This document shows positions 22,031-31,582 of a stretch of DNA of 64,000 nt, piece after piece. The stretch is from Sphingomonas sp. R647 (lineage in GTDB: Bacteria; Pseudomonadota; Alphaproteobacteria; Sphingomonadales; Sphingomonadaceae). The first letter of the stretch is position 1. Every line of letters starts with the position of its first letter. The notes below the pieces were generated by a model that saw only the letters and a program-made list of their open reading frames with translations, was not told where the DNA came from and searched no databases. Both the position numbers and the translations under genes were made by a program. The stretch spans positions 248,001 through 312,000 of the forward strand of contig NZ_JAIQXT010000001.1 in NCBI RefSeq assembly GCF_020177055.1. The letters run 5' to 3'.

Positions 22031-24781
22031 TCAGAGGCGGAAGCGGATGCCCACAGTGAGGGTCGATTCCTCGTAGCGGACGACGCGCGGATAGGTGGCC
22101 GTGAATGCCCCGGCGGCGGGCAGGGCATTGCCGACCGTGTTGGTCCGCGTCAGCGTCGAGCTGAACGGATCGCCGAGGATGTTCGTCCAGTCGCCGAACA
22201 CCGTGACCGCGGGCATAACGTCGTAGCTGACCGAGAGATCGAGCCGCTTAACGGGATCCGCCTCTTCGGTGTACAGGTGGTCGCCGCGCCGCTGGTAGGT
22301 CAGCGGGAACGCGCTGCGCCAGTTGTAGGCAAGCCGCGCATATAGGCCATTGGCTTCGTAGAAGGCAGCCGCGTTGAGCGACCAGTCCGACACGAACAGC
22401 AGCTCGCGGTTGACCGTGCGGATCAGCGGCGAGCCGTCCGGATTCAGGCCATCGTCATAGTTGAAGTCAGACCGCGCATCGAGGTTGGTGACGTTGCCCT
22501 GAAGACCGAACTGCGGCAGGCCAATGAAATCGAGGAACGTCGAGCCCTGGATTTCAAAGCCGCGGATGCGGCCTTTGCCGGCGTTGATCGGGGAGCCCAG
22601 GCGCAATGGGGTGCCGTCCGGAAGCGTACCCGTAAAGGTATTCCCTTCGATGAAGCCCTCCATGTCGCGGTGGAAGACGCTGACCGAAACGAAGCCGTTG
22701 CGCGAGAAATAATATTCAAGCGCGGCGTCATAGTTGCGCGACGTGAGCGGGTTCAGGAACGGGTTGCCGCCATTGCCGGTGCGGTAGCAACCATCCGGGA
22801 TCGGGGTTTCCGACAAACAACCATTGGTATTTGGGCGGTCGAGCGTGGCCGATGCGCGAAGGTCGATGAAATTCGGGCGCGTCTGGGTCTCGGTAAAGGC
22901 CAGCCGTGCCTGGATCTGCGGCGTGAAACGAATGCGCGCGTTGATGTTGGGCAACCAGGCTTCGAACTTGCGCTCAACGGCCGTTGGCGTCTGCACACCA
23001 GGAGCGTCGCCTGCGGGCAGCAAGAGGCGTGTGCCCGACAGGTCAAGATCGCTTCGTGCATAGCGCAAGCCGATCGTACCATCGATGCTGGCTTCACCGC
23101 CCAGCGGAATCTCATAGCGCAACTGGGCGTAGGCGGCGAAGTGCTTCTCGTTCGCGTCCCAGGTCTGCTGCGGATCCGCCGGAGGCGCGCCGGTCAGACC
23201 GGGCTGATTGAACTCCCGCAACTGCGCCAGATTGGCGCGAATGCTATCATAGGTCGGCGAGAGCCAGGTCACGATACCCGGCTGTGGGTCGGCACCGCGG
23301 AACCCCGCGTCGAACAACTCATAGGTCAGCGGCACCGCCGAGAACGGGCGACGGTCGCCTTCACGATCAAAATAGCGGTTCCCAAACTCCCGACGCGCGT
23401 CGCGGTCGGTGTAGCGGATGCCTGCCTCGAACGCCTTCACCCATGGCATTTCGGTTTCGTAGGTGACGTCGACGCGTGCCTGCCAATCCTTGCCCTTCGC
23501 CTGCTGCGCTTCCTCATAGAAGCCGCGATAGACATAGTTGGCGGGGTTGCTCGCGTCGAACCCGGGGATCGAAAAGACCGCGCCGCCATCGCCGCTGTCG
23601 GCATTGGTATCGAACACGATCGTCTGCGGGTTGGCGAAGGCATAGTCGACGCTGGCGGTCGATCCAGTGAAGGTTGAGTCGGTTCGCGCGACGTCCGCAG
23701 TGATCTTCAGGCCGCCGGTCTCGAAGCTACCGCCGAGCGCGAACTGATAGGTATCGGTCGTGTTGTAGGTGCCGCCCTGATAGCCTTGCACGCGGCGCGG
23801 ATTGGTGACCGTCGCGCTCTTGAGCAGATCGGGTCGATCGGGCACGGTGACGGCGTTGGAGAAGCCCGAGCCGCCCCACAAAGCCGCTTCCATCTCACGC
23901 GACGACAGCTTGTTGCGGAAGCCCTGATACAGGCCCTCGACATAGAATTCGAGGCCGGGGGTCGGGCGCCACTGGATCGCGCCGTTGACCGACGGACGCT
24001 CGCGATCACCCTCGTCATAGGTGACGCGCTGAATGTCGGGGAACTGCGTGCCGCCCGGACCGCCGCCAGCGACGAAGTCGGTGTTTGACCGCGTTGAATC
24101 CCGATAATGCATGCTGGTGTACGACAGGCCGAGCAACGCGCCGATCTCACCGCCACCGACGTCCCAGCGATCCGAAACCATGATGTTGGCGTTCGGGTTA
24201 TAGTCGCGCGCCTGATAGGTGTAGGTCATCCATGCCGACCCGGCGACGTGGAAGTCAGCGAAGTCGAATGGACGGCGCGAGCGCACGTTGATGAGGCCGG
24301 CAAGACCCGGCTCGACCAGATTGGCGGTGGAGGTCTTGTACACCTCGATCGCGCCGATGGCACCCGAGGGGAAATCCTGCAGCGCGACCGAGCGCGTTTC
24401 CGCAGTGAAGATCTCGCGGCCGTTATAGGTGGTGACAAAATCGGGGAGACCGCGGACAAGCACGCGTCCGGCCTCGCCGCCGCTGCGCTCCACCTGCACA
24501 CCCGGGATGCGGGCGGCGGTATCGGACACGGTGATGTCGGGCAGCTTGCCGATATCCTCGGCAACGATCGCGTCGACGATCTGGGTCGAGTTGCGGCGGA
24601 TGTTCTGCTGCGACTCGAGCGACTGGCGATACCCGCTGATGACGATCTCGTCGCCTTCTGCGGCCGGTGTCTGCTGCGCTTCCGGCGCTGGCGTCCCGGC
24701 GTCCTGCGCCCATGCGGGCGCGGCAGCCAGCATGATTGCGGCGGCAGAGCCGGAACAGCGGATCAAAGCTCTCAAACGCAT
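22031..24781 (-). CDS. TonB-dependent receptor (carbohydrate cluster)
   Basis: This is a 916-residue outer-membrane receptor for energised uptake of an oligosaccharide or similar ligand. The signal peptide ends near APAWAQ. A TonB-box-like stretch (DEIVISGYRQSLES) precedes the plug (DIGKLPDITVSDTAARIPGVQVER, GRVLVRGLPDFVTTYNGREI). The 22-strand barrel ends in the aromatic-poor but typical STLTVGIRFRL. The NNI/IRRNS-type linker and plug are those of the sphingomonad/caulobacter carbohydrate receptors. It heads the operon receptor - PF04820 - PF04820. A regulon motif lies 108-121 bases upstream. Confidence 0.93.
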   Translation of the reverse strand: MRLRALIRCSGSAAAIMLAAAPAWAQDAGTPAPEAQQTPAAEGDEIVISGYRQSLESQQNIRRNSTQIVDAIVAEDIGKLPDITVSDTAARIPGVQVERSGGEAGRVLVRGLPDFVTTYNGREIFTAETRSVALQDFPSGAIGAIEVYKTSTANLVEPGLAGLINVRSRRPFDFADFHVAGSAWMTYTYQARDYNPNANIMVSDRWDVGGGEIGALLGLSYTSMHYRDSTRSNTDFVAGGGPGGTQFPDIQRVTYDEGDRERPSVNGAIQWRPTPGLEFYVEGLYQGFRNKLSSREMEAALWGGSGFSNAVTVPDRPDLLKSATVTNPRRVQGYQGGTYNTTDTYQFALGGSFETGGLKITADVARTDSTFTGSTASVDYAFANPQTIVFDTNADSGDGGAVFSIPGFDASNPANYVYRGFYEEAQQAKGKDWQARVDVTYETEMPWVKAFEAGIRYTDRDARREFGNRYFDREGDRRPFSAVPLTYELFDAGFRGADPQPGIVTWLSPTYDSIRANLAQLREFNQPGLTGAPPADPQQTWDANEKHFAAYAQLRYEIPLGGEASIDGTIGLRYARSDLDLSGTRLLLPAGDAPGVQTPTAVERKFEAWLPNINARIRFTPQIQARLAFTETQTRPNFIDLRASATLDRPNTNGCLSETPIPDGCYRTGNGGNPFLNPLTSRNYDAALEYYFSRNGFVSVSVFHRDMEGFIEGNTFTGTLPDGTPLRLGSPINAGKGRIRGFEIQGSTFLDFIGLPQFGLQGNVTNLDARSDFNYDDGLNPDGSPLIRTVNRELLFVSDWSLNAAAFYEANGLYARLAYNWRSAFPLTYQRRGDHLYTEEADPVKRLDLSVSYDVMPAVTVFGDWTNILGDPFSSTLTRTNTVGNALPAAGAFTATYPRVVRYEESTLTVGIRFRL

Positions 24782-24888
24782 TTATGTCCTCCCCTTCGAT
24801 AATTCACAGCACGCCGGTCGCCTGGTCTGCGACTCTTCTTGTGGTCGCTATAGAAGCGCGCTCCCGGCGCTGACAAGGTATTTATAAG

Positions 24889-24902
24889 ATTTATCGGATA
24901 AT
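24889..24902. promoter_or_regulatory. Sugar-regulon operator-like site 2 (upstream of receptor)
   Basis: ATTTATCGGATAAT stands between the galactonate dehydratase stop and the receptor start. It matches the consensus in all but the degenerate middle. The arms ATTTATC and GATAAT are an imperfect inverted repeat. Confidence 0.6.
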
Positions 24903-24918
24903 GGTGTCGCGTCTTGGG

Positions 24919-26055
24919 TCACCACTCCGCGAAGCTGCCGTCTTCCTGACGCCAGATCGGGTTGCGCCAGCGGAACTTCTCGGCGTGCGCCTTGCGCACT
25001 GCAGCCTCGTCGATCTCGACGCCAAGGCCCGGCCCGGTCGGGATCGGCAGAAAGCCATCGACCGGCGAGAGCACGGCAGGATTGGTGCAGAAATGCAGCA
25101 AGTCGTGGCCCTCATTGTAATGGATGCCGAGTGACATCTCCTGCAGCACGACGTTTGGCGTGCACCCGGCGAGCTGCAGGCAAGCGGCGAGCGCGAGCGG
25201 GCCGAGCGGGCAATGCGGGGCAACCGCTACGTCATAGGCCTCGGCCATTGCGGCGATCCGGCGGCATTCGCTGAGGCCCCCGGCATGGCTGAGATCGGGC
25301 TGGATGATGTCGACTGCGCCACTCGCAAGGAACGGCTTGAAATCCCACCGCGAATAGAGCCGCTCGCCGAGCGCGATCGGGGTGCTGATCTGGCTCGAAA
25401 TCTGGGCGAGGACTTCCGGGTTTTCCGACAGGATCGGCTCTTCGATGAACAGCAGCCCCAGCGGTTCGAGCTGCTTGGCAAGCTGCTTGGCCATCGCGCG
25501 GTGGGCGCGGCCGTGGAAGTCGAGCCCGACATCCATGCCGACGGCCTGTGCGGCGAGAACGCGCTCGATCACATCGTCGAAGCGGGGCGCGGTGAGATAG
25601 TCGAGTTCGGAGGTCGCGTTCATCTTGACCGCGGAGAAGCCCTGCGCCTTGCGCGCCGCAGCAGCTTCGCCGACATCGTCGGGGCGGTCGCCGCCGATCC
25701 AGGCATAGGCGCGGACTTTGTCGCGGACCTGCCCGCCCATCATCTCCCACGCAGGAAGGCCGTAATGCCGCCCCTTGAGATCCCACAGCGCCTGATCGAG
25801 CCCGGCAAGCGCCGACATCAGCACCGCGCCGCCGCGATAAAAACCGCCGCGATAGGCGACCTGCCAGACATCCTCGATCCGGCGCGGGTCGCTGCCGATG
25901 AAGCGATCACGCAGCGATTCGAACGCGCCATCGACTGCTTCGCTATGCCCTTCCAGGCTCGCTTCGCCCCAGCCGAAACAGCCATCCTCCGCCTCAACGC
26001 GGACGAACAGCCAACGGGGCGGAACGTGAAACGTCTCGATACGCGCAATCTTCAT
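24919..26055 (-). CDS. dgoD: D-galactonate dehydratase
   Basis: It dehydrates D-galactonate to 2-keto-3-deoxy-D-galactonate and belongs to the enolase superfamily. It is 378 residues, the family's normal length. Metal ligands and catalytic residues are recognisable: Asp and His in GLDFHGRAH, Glu in LFIEEPI, Glu in ALGERLYSRWDF and His in VAPHCPLGP. The N-terminal capping domain begins MKIARIETFHVPPRW, as in DgoD proteins. The ATG at 26055 has GAGGTG just upstream. It diverges from the KDGal kinase gene across an operator-like site. Related dehydratases acting on other sugar acids cannot be excluded, but the neighbours support galactonate. Confidence 0.92.
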   Translation of the reverse strand: MKIARIETFHVPPRWLFVRVEAEDGCFGWGEASLEGHSEAVDGAFESLRDRFIGSDPRRIEDVWQVAYRGGFYRGGAVLMSALAGLDQALWDLKGRHYGLPAWEMMGGQVRDKVRAYAWIGGDRPDDVGEAAAARKAQGFSAVKMNATSELDYLTAPRFDDVIERVLAAQAVGMDVGLDFHGRAHRAMAKQLAKQLEPLGLLFIEEPILSENPEVLAQISSQISTPIALGERLYSRWDFKPFLASGAVDIIQPDLSHAGGLSECRRIAAMAEAYDVAVAPHCPLGPLALAACLQLAGCTPNVVLQEMSLGIHYNEGHDLLHFCTNPAVLSPVDGFLPIPTGPGLGVEIDEAAVRKAHAEKFRWRNPIWRQEDGSFAEW

Positions 26056-26089
26056 GGTCACCTCAAAACCCCACCCGGGCATTAAACCT

Positions 26090-26103
26090 ATTTATCTGAT
26101 AAT
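26090..26103. promoter_or_regulatory. Sugar-regulon operator-like site 3 (dgoD / dgoK divergent promoter)
   Basis: ATTTATCTGATAAT lies in the 120-base gap between the divergent dehydratase and kinase genes. It is the best match to the shared motif, flanked by further AT-rich sequence (TTATATC) that is rare in this GC-rich DNA. Confidence 0.65.
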
Positions 26104-26175
26104 TTATATCTAGCAAGGCCGGGACGCGCCTGTATGATCCGCAGCGATGGGAAAGAGACGCAAAGCGAGCCGCCG

Positions 26176-27054
26176 ATGAGCTGGCGCGAGGGGTATATCG
26201 CGGTCGATTGGGGCTCGACCAATCGCCGGGCTTACTCGGTGGATGCTGAGGGCCGGGTGGTCGCAAAGCTGGAGGATGCCAAGGGCGTCCTGGCGGTCGG
26301 GCCGGGCGGATTCGATCGCGCCGCTGCCGAAATCCGGGAAGCGCTGGGCGACCGCGCGGTGCTGATCGCCGGGATGGCCGGGTCGAACCGCGGCTGGCGC
26401 GAGGCGGCTTATGTCGACTGCCCCGCAGATGCGCAGGCGCTCGCACAGGCGATCTGCTGGATCGAAGCTGGGCGGGTCGGCATCGTACCGGGCGTGTGCC
26501 AGCGCGGGCCGGGCGCAGACGTGATGCGCGGTGAGGAAGTGCAGGCGCTGGGCGCGGTTGCCGCCGGGCTGGTGCCGGGCGACGGGCTGATCTGCCATCC
26601 GGGCACCCATGCGAAATGGATCGCGATGCGCGGCGGGCGGATCGACGCGTTTCGCACGATGATGACCGGCGAACTGTTTGCCGTGCTGCGCGATCATTCG
26701 ATCCTGTCGGCGCAACTGAGCGGCGATGTCGGTCCGGACGAAGCCTTTGCAGCGGGGGTTGCCGATGCGTTGGGCGGCGCCGACCTGCTCGCTTCGCTGT
26801 TCGGAATTCGTGCGCGGCACTTGCTGGGAGGCGGGCGGAGCGACGCTGGCTATGCCAGCGGCCTGCTGATCGGAAGCGATGTGCGGACCGCGCTCGCGGG
26901 TCGGGCACCGGGCGAGACGGTCGCGCTCGTCGGCGCGCCCGCGCTGTGCGCGCTCTATTCCGCCGCGCTCGGCCAGGCTGGGACGGTTGGCAAAGTAATC
27001 GATGGCGAGGCGGCGTTTCTGGCCGGCATTCGTCGCATCACGGAGTTTCTATGA
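26176..27054 (+). CDS. dgoK: 2-dehydro-3-deoxygalactonokinase
   Basis: It phosphorylates 2-keto-3-deoxygalactonate with ATP to the 6-phosphate. The protein is 292 residues. YIAVDWGSTNRRAY at the N-terminus is the DgoK phosphate-binding opening, followed by LIAGMAGSNRGWREA and LICHPGTHAKWI, all typical of the family. An in-frame ATG at 26134 would add 14 residues; 26176 is closer to the family start. The aldolase ATG overlaps its stop codon (ATGA). It opens a four-gene catabolic run that ends with the regulator. Confidence 0.92.
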   Translation: MSWREGYIAVDWGSTNRRAYSVDAEGRVVAKLEDAKGVLAVGPGGFDRAAAEIREALGDRAVLIAGMAGSNRGWREAAYVDCPADAQALAQAICWIEAGRVGIVPGVCQRGPGADVMRGEEVQALGAVAAGLVPGDGLICHPGTHAKWIAMRGGRIDAFRTMMTGELFAVLRDHSILSAQLSGDVGPDEAFAAGVADALGGADLLASLFGIRARHLLGGGRSDAGYASGLLIGSDVRTALAGRAPGETVALVGAPALCALYSAALGQAGTVGKVIDGEAAFLAGIRRITEFL

Positions 27055-27686
27055 CTGGTTCGCTTGACGCCTTCACCACCCACTTCGCCGCCTGCCCGCT
27101 GATCGCGATCATCCGCGGCGTCACGCCTGACGCGGTCGAGGCGGTGGGCGACGCACTGGTCGAGGCCGGCATCCGCATCATCGAGGTGCCGTTGAATTCC
27201 CCCGATCCGCTGGTGAGCATCGAACGGCTGGCGCGCCGTCTGGGCGATGCCACGCTGATCGGCGCGGGTACCGTGCTGACGGTCGAGCAAGTGACGCAGG
27301 TTGCGAATGCGGGTGGACGTATCATCGTATCGCCCTGCGTCAATCCGCAGGTAGTCGCCGCCACCGCTGCGGCGGGGCTGGTCTCTGCACCCGGCTATTT
27401 CACCCCCAGCGAAGCCTTCGCGGCGCTCGATGCCGGGGCGCATGCGCTCAAGCTGTTTCCCGCCGAGGCGGCATCGCCCGCGGTTGTGAAGGCGCACCGT
27501 GCGGTGCTTCCGCTCGACGTGCCGCTCGTTGTCGTGGGCGGGATTACCCCCGATGCAATGGCGCCCTATTTCGCGGCCGGTGCCGACGGGTTCGGGCTGG
27601 GCGGCGCGCTGTATCGGCCGGGACAGACCAGCGCCGAGGTCGCAGCGCAGGCGCGCGCGTTCGTCGCCGCGATCGGAGCACCGTGA
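27051..27686 (+). CDS. dgoA: 2-dehydro-3-deoxy-6-phosphogalactonate aldolase
   Basis: It splits KDPGal into pyruvate and glyceraldehyde 3-phosphate. It is a 211-residue class I aldolase. The catalytic glutamate is in IRIIEVPLNSPDPL and the Schiff-base lysine is in ALKLFPAEAASPAVVKA. GAGTVL and VVVGGITPDAMAPYFAAGADGFGLG are the phosphate-binding loops. Its ATG overlaps the kinase stop. It is separate, not fused to the dehydratase as older enterobacterial annotations described. Confidence 0.93.
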   Translation: MTGSLDAFTTHFAACPLIAIIRGVTPDAVEAVGDALVEAGIRIIEVPLNSPDPLVSIERLARRLGDATLIGAGTVLTVEQVTQVANAGGRIIVSPCVNPQVVAATAAAGLVSAPGYFTPSEAFAALDAGAHALKLFPAEAASPAVVKAHRAVLPLDVPLVVVGGITPDAMAPYFAAGADGFGLGGALYRPGQTSAEVAAQARAFVAAIGAP

Positions 27687-27687
27687 G

Positions 27688-28605
27688 GTGATCCGCGTCG
27701 CCATTATCGGGTTCGGCAAGATCGCCGCAGACCAGCATTTGCCCGCCATCGCCGCCGATCCACGCTTCGAGCTGGTCGCGATTGCCACGCCAGCGGGCGA
27801 TCCGGACATCGGCGTGCCCTGGTACAGCGACGCTGCGGAACTGCTGGCGGCGATGGACGGGGTGGCGGACGCGATCGCGATCTGCACGCCGCCCAGCGCC
27901 CGCCATGATTTCGCGCGCGATGCGTTGCTTGCCGGGTTCGACGTGCTGCTCGAAAAGCCACCGACGACGACGTTGGGCGAACTCGACGCGCTCGAAGCGC
28001 TGGCGCGGGAGCGGGGCCGGGTGCTCTACACCGCATGGCACTCGCAATTCGCGCCGGGGGTTGCCCCGGCTGCCGCGCTTCTGGCGGACGCTGCGATCGA
28101 CTCGCTGCACATTTCGTGGCGCGAAGACGTACGGAAGTGGCATCCGGGGCAGGAGTGGATCTGGAATGCTGGCGGGTTCGGGGTCTTCGATACCGGGATC
28201 AACGCGCTGTCGATCCTGTCGCGGATCGCGCCAATGCCGCTGCTGGTCCGCGAGGCCACGCTGTCGGTTCCTGAGAACCGACAGGCCCCGATTGCCGCGA
28301 CGATCGATTTCATCGGCGGTGACTGGCGGGCGGAGTTCGACTGGCGGTTCGATGCGGGCGAGGAATGGATCATCCATATCGTCACGCGCGACGGGCGGCG
28401 GATCGAATTGCGCGATGGTGGCGCGCGGCTTACGGTTGACGGGGTCGATGAGGCGCTGGACGAGGACAGCGAATATCCGCAGATCTACGACCGGTTCGCG
28501 ACGCTGATCGGCGCACGGGCGAGCGAAGTTGATCGCGAACCGCTGCGCATTGCCGCCGACGCTTTCATGGTTGCGCGCCGCGAAAGCGTTGCAGCATTCG
28601 ACTGA
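27688..28605 (+). CDS. Gfo/Idh/MocA oxidoreductase, probable D-galactose 1-dehydrogenase
   Basis: This NAD(P)-dependent sugar dehydrogenase of 305 residues would oxidise galactose to galactono-lactone, the first step of the oxidative pathway encoded around it. The Rossmann motif is IRVAIIGFGKIAADQHLPAI, and the conserved lysine is in DVLLEKPPTTT. The C-terminal beta-sheet domain has WREDVRKWHPGQEWIWNAGGFGVFDTGINALSIL, which carries the DTG.H-like region of galactose dehydrogenases. The GTG at 27688 is one base beyond the aldolase stop and is the only sensible start. Arabinose 1-dehydrogenase activity is also possible. Confidence 0.85.
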   Translation: MIRVAIIGFGKIAADQHLPAIAADPRFELVAIATPAGDPDIGVPWYSDAAELLAAMDGVADAIAICTPPSARHDFARDALLAGFDVLLEKPPTTTLGELDALEALARERGRVLYTAWHSQFAPGVAPAAALLADAAIDSLHISWREDVRKWHPGQEWIWNAGGFGVFDTGINALSILSRIAPMPLLVREATLSVPENRQAPIAATIDFIGGDWRAEFDWRFDAGEEWIIHIVTRDGRRIELRDGGARLTVDGVDEALDEDSEYPQIYDRFATLIGARASEVDREPLRIAADAFMVARRESVAAFD

Positions 28606-28690
28606 CCCGCGTTACTAGCGTCAATGATGCTCATGACTGCCATTGTTCGATCGGCGCGCCCGCGCCGCGCCCGGAACGGAGCCTGACCGC

Positions 28691-29419
28691 ATGGAGGCTG
28701 ACTCGCCGATGCTGAGTTCCCCCGCAACCGGCGGGCGGAACCTGACCTACGGACTGCTCGATTCGCTCGGCCGCGCGATCGTCACCGGCCATTATGACGC
28801 GCGCGTCTTCCCGACCGAGGCGGATCTGGCCAAGCAGCATGGCGTCAGCCGCTCGGTGACGCGCGAAGCGGTCAAGATGCTGACCGCCAAGGGGCTGCTC
28901 ACCGCCCGCCCGCGCAAGGGCACGACGGTGCAGCGTCCGGCGCACTGGAATCTGTTCGATGCCGATGTGCTGCGCTGGCTGTTGGAACGCACCTTCTCGC
29001 TCGAGCTGCTGCGCCAGTTCACCGAGCTGCGCATTGCGATCGAGCCGGCTGCGGCCGCGCTCGCCGCCCGCGCCGCCGATGCGGCCGGCCTCGCGCTGAT
29101 CCAGGCCGGCTATCGCCGCATGGAAGCGGCCGAGGTTGGCGAGGACGATCCGCTCGAGGCCGACATCGCGTTTCACGTCGCGATCCTCGCGGCGTCGGCC
29201 AACCCCTTTTACGCGCAGTTCCGCGACGTCGTCGAAACCGCGCTGCGCACCTCGATCCGCTTTACCAATCGGTTCAAGGGACGCACCGCCAGCCTGCCGC
29301 AGCACCGCGAAGTGCTGAGCGCGATCGAGGCGCGCGATCCCGACGCGGCGCGCGACGGGATGATCGCGCTGATTACGGACGTGATGACGCTGATCGACGA
29401 GGCGGGGAAGACGGGCTGA
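28691..29419 (+). CDS. GntR-family regulator, FadR subfamily (DgoR-like)
   Basis: This is a 242-residue local regulator, presumably responding to galactonate or a KDGal-type intermediate. The N-terminal winged helix reads YDARVFPTEADLAKQHGVSRSVTREAVKMLTAKGLLTARPRKGT. The C-terminal FCD domain has the metal-site pattern with His in DIAFHVAILAASANP and later LPQHREVLSAIEARD. The ATG at 28691 is preferred; 28709 is a second choice. Its last 47 bases overlap, tail to tail, the binding-protein gene. It is the best candidate to bind the ATTTATC-type sites, none of which lies before its own gene. Confidence 0.88.
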   Translation: MEADSPMLSSPATGGRNLTYGLLDSLGRAIVTGHYDARVFPTEADLAKQHGVSRSVTREAVKMLTAKGLLTARPRKGTTVQRPAHWNLFDADVLRWLLERTFSLELLRQFTELRIAIEPAAAALAARAADAAGLALIQAGYRRMEAAEVGEDDPLEADIAFHVAILAASANPFYAQFRDVVETALRTSIRFTNRFKGRTASLPQHREVLSAIEARDPDAARDGMIALITDVMTLIDEAGKTG

Positions 29420-30731
29420 CCACGGGAAGCTCGGCGAGCAGTTCGTTGACGCGACGTTCGCCGTCGGCCAGCGCCTGATCGACGGTCTTCTGCCCCGTGA
29501 TTGCGGCACCGACCTCTTCGCCGACCAGCCGTTCGATCGCCGACTGCCGCTGCACATAGCCGGGCAGCGGATGGCCGATGGTCGCCAGCGGCGCGATCTC
29601 GGCGCGATGCGGCATCGCCTTGAACGCGGCCGATTCGATGACGCTGCGCACCGCCGGAAGATGCCCGGTGCGCGCCCAGTCGAGATTATGCGCGGTCATG
29701 AACTTGAAGAAGCGCGCGATCATCGCCCGTTGCGCCGGGGTCCGCTCGCGCTTCGGGACGACCCAGACATGGCCGCTGACGAACTCGGCATGCTTCCCCC
29801 ACAGGCGCGGATAGGGATAGACCGCGTAACTTCCGTGCAGCGGACGGCCCGGCGTTATCGCATCCTGCTGAAACTGATCGATCATCCAGGTGCCCGTCGG
29901 ATAGATGCCGCCTTCGCCGCTCAGGAACGCCGCGATCGCCGCGGGGGTGTCCTGATCGAGCGTGCCCAGCCCTTCCTGCGTCAGCGCCTTGAAATAATTG
30001 ACGACGCGCCTTGCCTCTGGCGTCTGCAGCTTGATGTGCAGCGGATCGGGGAAGATCACCGCGTCCTGCGCCATCAGATAGGTGTAGAGCGTCCGCGTCT
30101 GCGCCGCGGTGTCGGCGACCAGGCTTTGGAGGAGGTAGGGCTTGCCGGTGCGCGCCTTGAACTGGCGGGCATGGGCGAGGAGTTCCTCCGCCGATCGCGG
30201 CAGCATCGGCTTGCCGTCGCGCATCAATCCCGCCTGCGCAAACAGCTTGGTGTTGATGTGATACAGGCCGCCATGCGTGTCCCAGGGCAGGCCATAGAGC
30301 CGGTTGTCGACCGTCGCAGCCATGCGGCTGGCATCGGTGAACTGGTCGGGCTTCAGCCCGGCGGCTTCCAGATAGGGCTCGACCGGCTCGAGCAACCCGC
30401 GCGCGGCATAGTCTGAGATCACCCCGCCATGCATGCTGACGATGTCAGGCGGATCGCCCGCCGCGAACTGTGCGCTAAGCTGCGGATAGCCGGGCCAGGC
30501 GACGACGTTGCTGCTGACCGGCGCGCCGGCGTTCTCGGCGTTGAACTTGTTGATCATCGACGTGATGATCCCGCATTCGCCCTTCGCCGCGGCGACATCG
30601 GTCGCGGTGCCATAGGCCGCGCCGCATTCGCCGAAGAAGCGCTGCAGATAGATTTTGCCATCGTCCGCGCCGCCGCTGCTACCGCAGCCGGTGGCGAGCA
30701 GGGCGAGGCCGAGTGCTAGGGCGATCCTCAT
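29373..30731 (-). CDS. Sugar ABC transporter binding lipoprotein
   Basis: This is a 452-residue family-1 extracellular solute-binding protein. The lipoprotein signal LALGLALLATGC places the Cys at residue 16. The segments AGDPPDIVSMHGG, LYGLPWDTHGGLYHINTKLF and GIYPTGTWMIDQF are typical of maltose/glycerol-phosphate-type binding proteins. The ATG at 30731 overlaps the upstream permease stop (ATGA). The C-terminal tail (about 15 residues, serine/proline/arginine-rich) is encoded antisense to the end of the GntR gene and looks like read-on beyond the normal end. It is the last gene of the transporter operon. Confidence 0.9.
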   Translation of the reverse strand: MRIALALGLALLATGCGSSGGADDGKIYLQRFFGECGAAYGTATDVAAAKGECGIITSMINKFNAENAGAPVSSNVVAWPGYPQLSAQFAAGDPPDIVSMHGGVISDYAARGLLEPVEPYLEAAGLKPDQFTDASRMAATVDNRLYGLPWDTHGGLYHINTKLFAQAGLMRDGKPMLPRSAEELLAHARQFKARTGKPYLLQSLVADTAAQTRTLYTYLMAQDAVIFPDPLHIKLQTPEARRVVNYFKALTQEGLGTLDQDTPAAIAAFLSGEGGIYPTGTWMIDQFQQDAITPGRPLHGSYAVYPYPRLWGKHAEFVSGHVWVVPKRERTPAQRAMIARFFKFMTAHNLDWARTGHLPAVRSVIESAAFKAMPHRAEIAPLATIGHPLPGYVQRQSAIERLVGEEVGAAITGQKTVDQALADGERRVNELLAELPVVSPSSPPRRSASSRP

Positions 30732-31582
30732 CGCGCCGTCCCCGCCATCGACTGGACAATGTGCTTCTGGAACAGGACATAGACGATGAAGATCGGCACC
30801 GACGCGAACACCGCCTGCGCCATCAGGAAGCCGAGGCCGCTGGTCTGCGCATAGTTCATCTGGGCCGAGGCGAGGCCGACGGTCAGCGTGTACATGTCGC
30901 TGCGCGTCGCCGAGATCAGCGGCCACCAATAGCTGTTCCAGCTGGCGAGGAAGGTAAACACGCCGAGCGTCGCCTGAGCGGGCAGGGTGAGCGGCAAGAG
31001 CACGCTCCAGAAGATGCGCAGCCGCGACGCGCCGTCGAGCATCGCCGCCTCATCCAGATCCCGCGGGATCGCACGAAAATACTGGGTCATGAAAAACACG
31101 CCAAAGGGTCCGGCCAGCCCGGGCAGGATCAGCCCGGGATAGCTGTTGTGAAGGTGGAGCGCGGCGAACAGCTGATGCTGGGGCAGGATCACCGCCTGTT
31201 CGGGGATCGCAAGGCCGAGCAGGACAAAGACGAACAGCGTCCGGCGGAAGGGGAATTCGAGCCGCGCAAAGCCGTATCCGGCGAGGCTGCACAGCACGAG
31301 CACGCCGATCGTGGTCCCGACTGACACGATCAGGCTGTTGAACAGCCAGCGAAACACCTGATCACCCGACAGGATCGCCCAGTAATTTTCGAGCGTGTAG
31401 GGAAATTCGAGCGCCGCGCCGCTGTTACCGACCAGCGCCTGGTTGGACTTGAGCGACAACAGGATCGTCCAGATCAGCGGCGCCAGCATCACCGCCGCCG
31501 CGAGCAGCAGCGCGATCAGCGTCGCGGGACGGACCCGGCCCTCGCCCGGTCGGAACGCGGGTGTGGTGCGATCAGCGGCCAT
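30728..31582 (-). CDS. Sugar ABC transporter permease, MalG/UgpE-like
   Basis: This inner-membrane permease has 284 residues and about six transmembrane segments. The EAA loop, which docks the ATPase, is visible as DEAAMLDGASRLRIFWSVLLPLTLPA. FGVFFMTQYFRAIP just before it is the usual approach to that loop. It overlaps the partner permease by 11 bases and the binding protein by four. Confidence 0.92.
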   Translation of the reverse strand: MAADRTTPAFRPGEGRVRPATLIALLLAAAVMLAPLIWTILLSLKSNQALVGNSGAALEFPYTLENYWAILSGDQVFRWLFNSLIVSVGTTIGVLVLCSLAGYGFARLEFPFRRTLFVFVLLGLAIPEQAVILPQHQLFAALHLHNSYPGLILPGLAGPFGVFFMTQYFRAIPRDLDEAAMLDGASRLRIFWSVLLPLTLPAQATLGVFTFLASWNSYWWPLISATRSDMYTLTVGLASAQMNYAQTSGLGFLMAQAVFASVPIFIVYVLFQKHIVQSMAGTAR

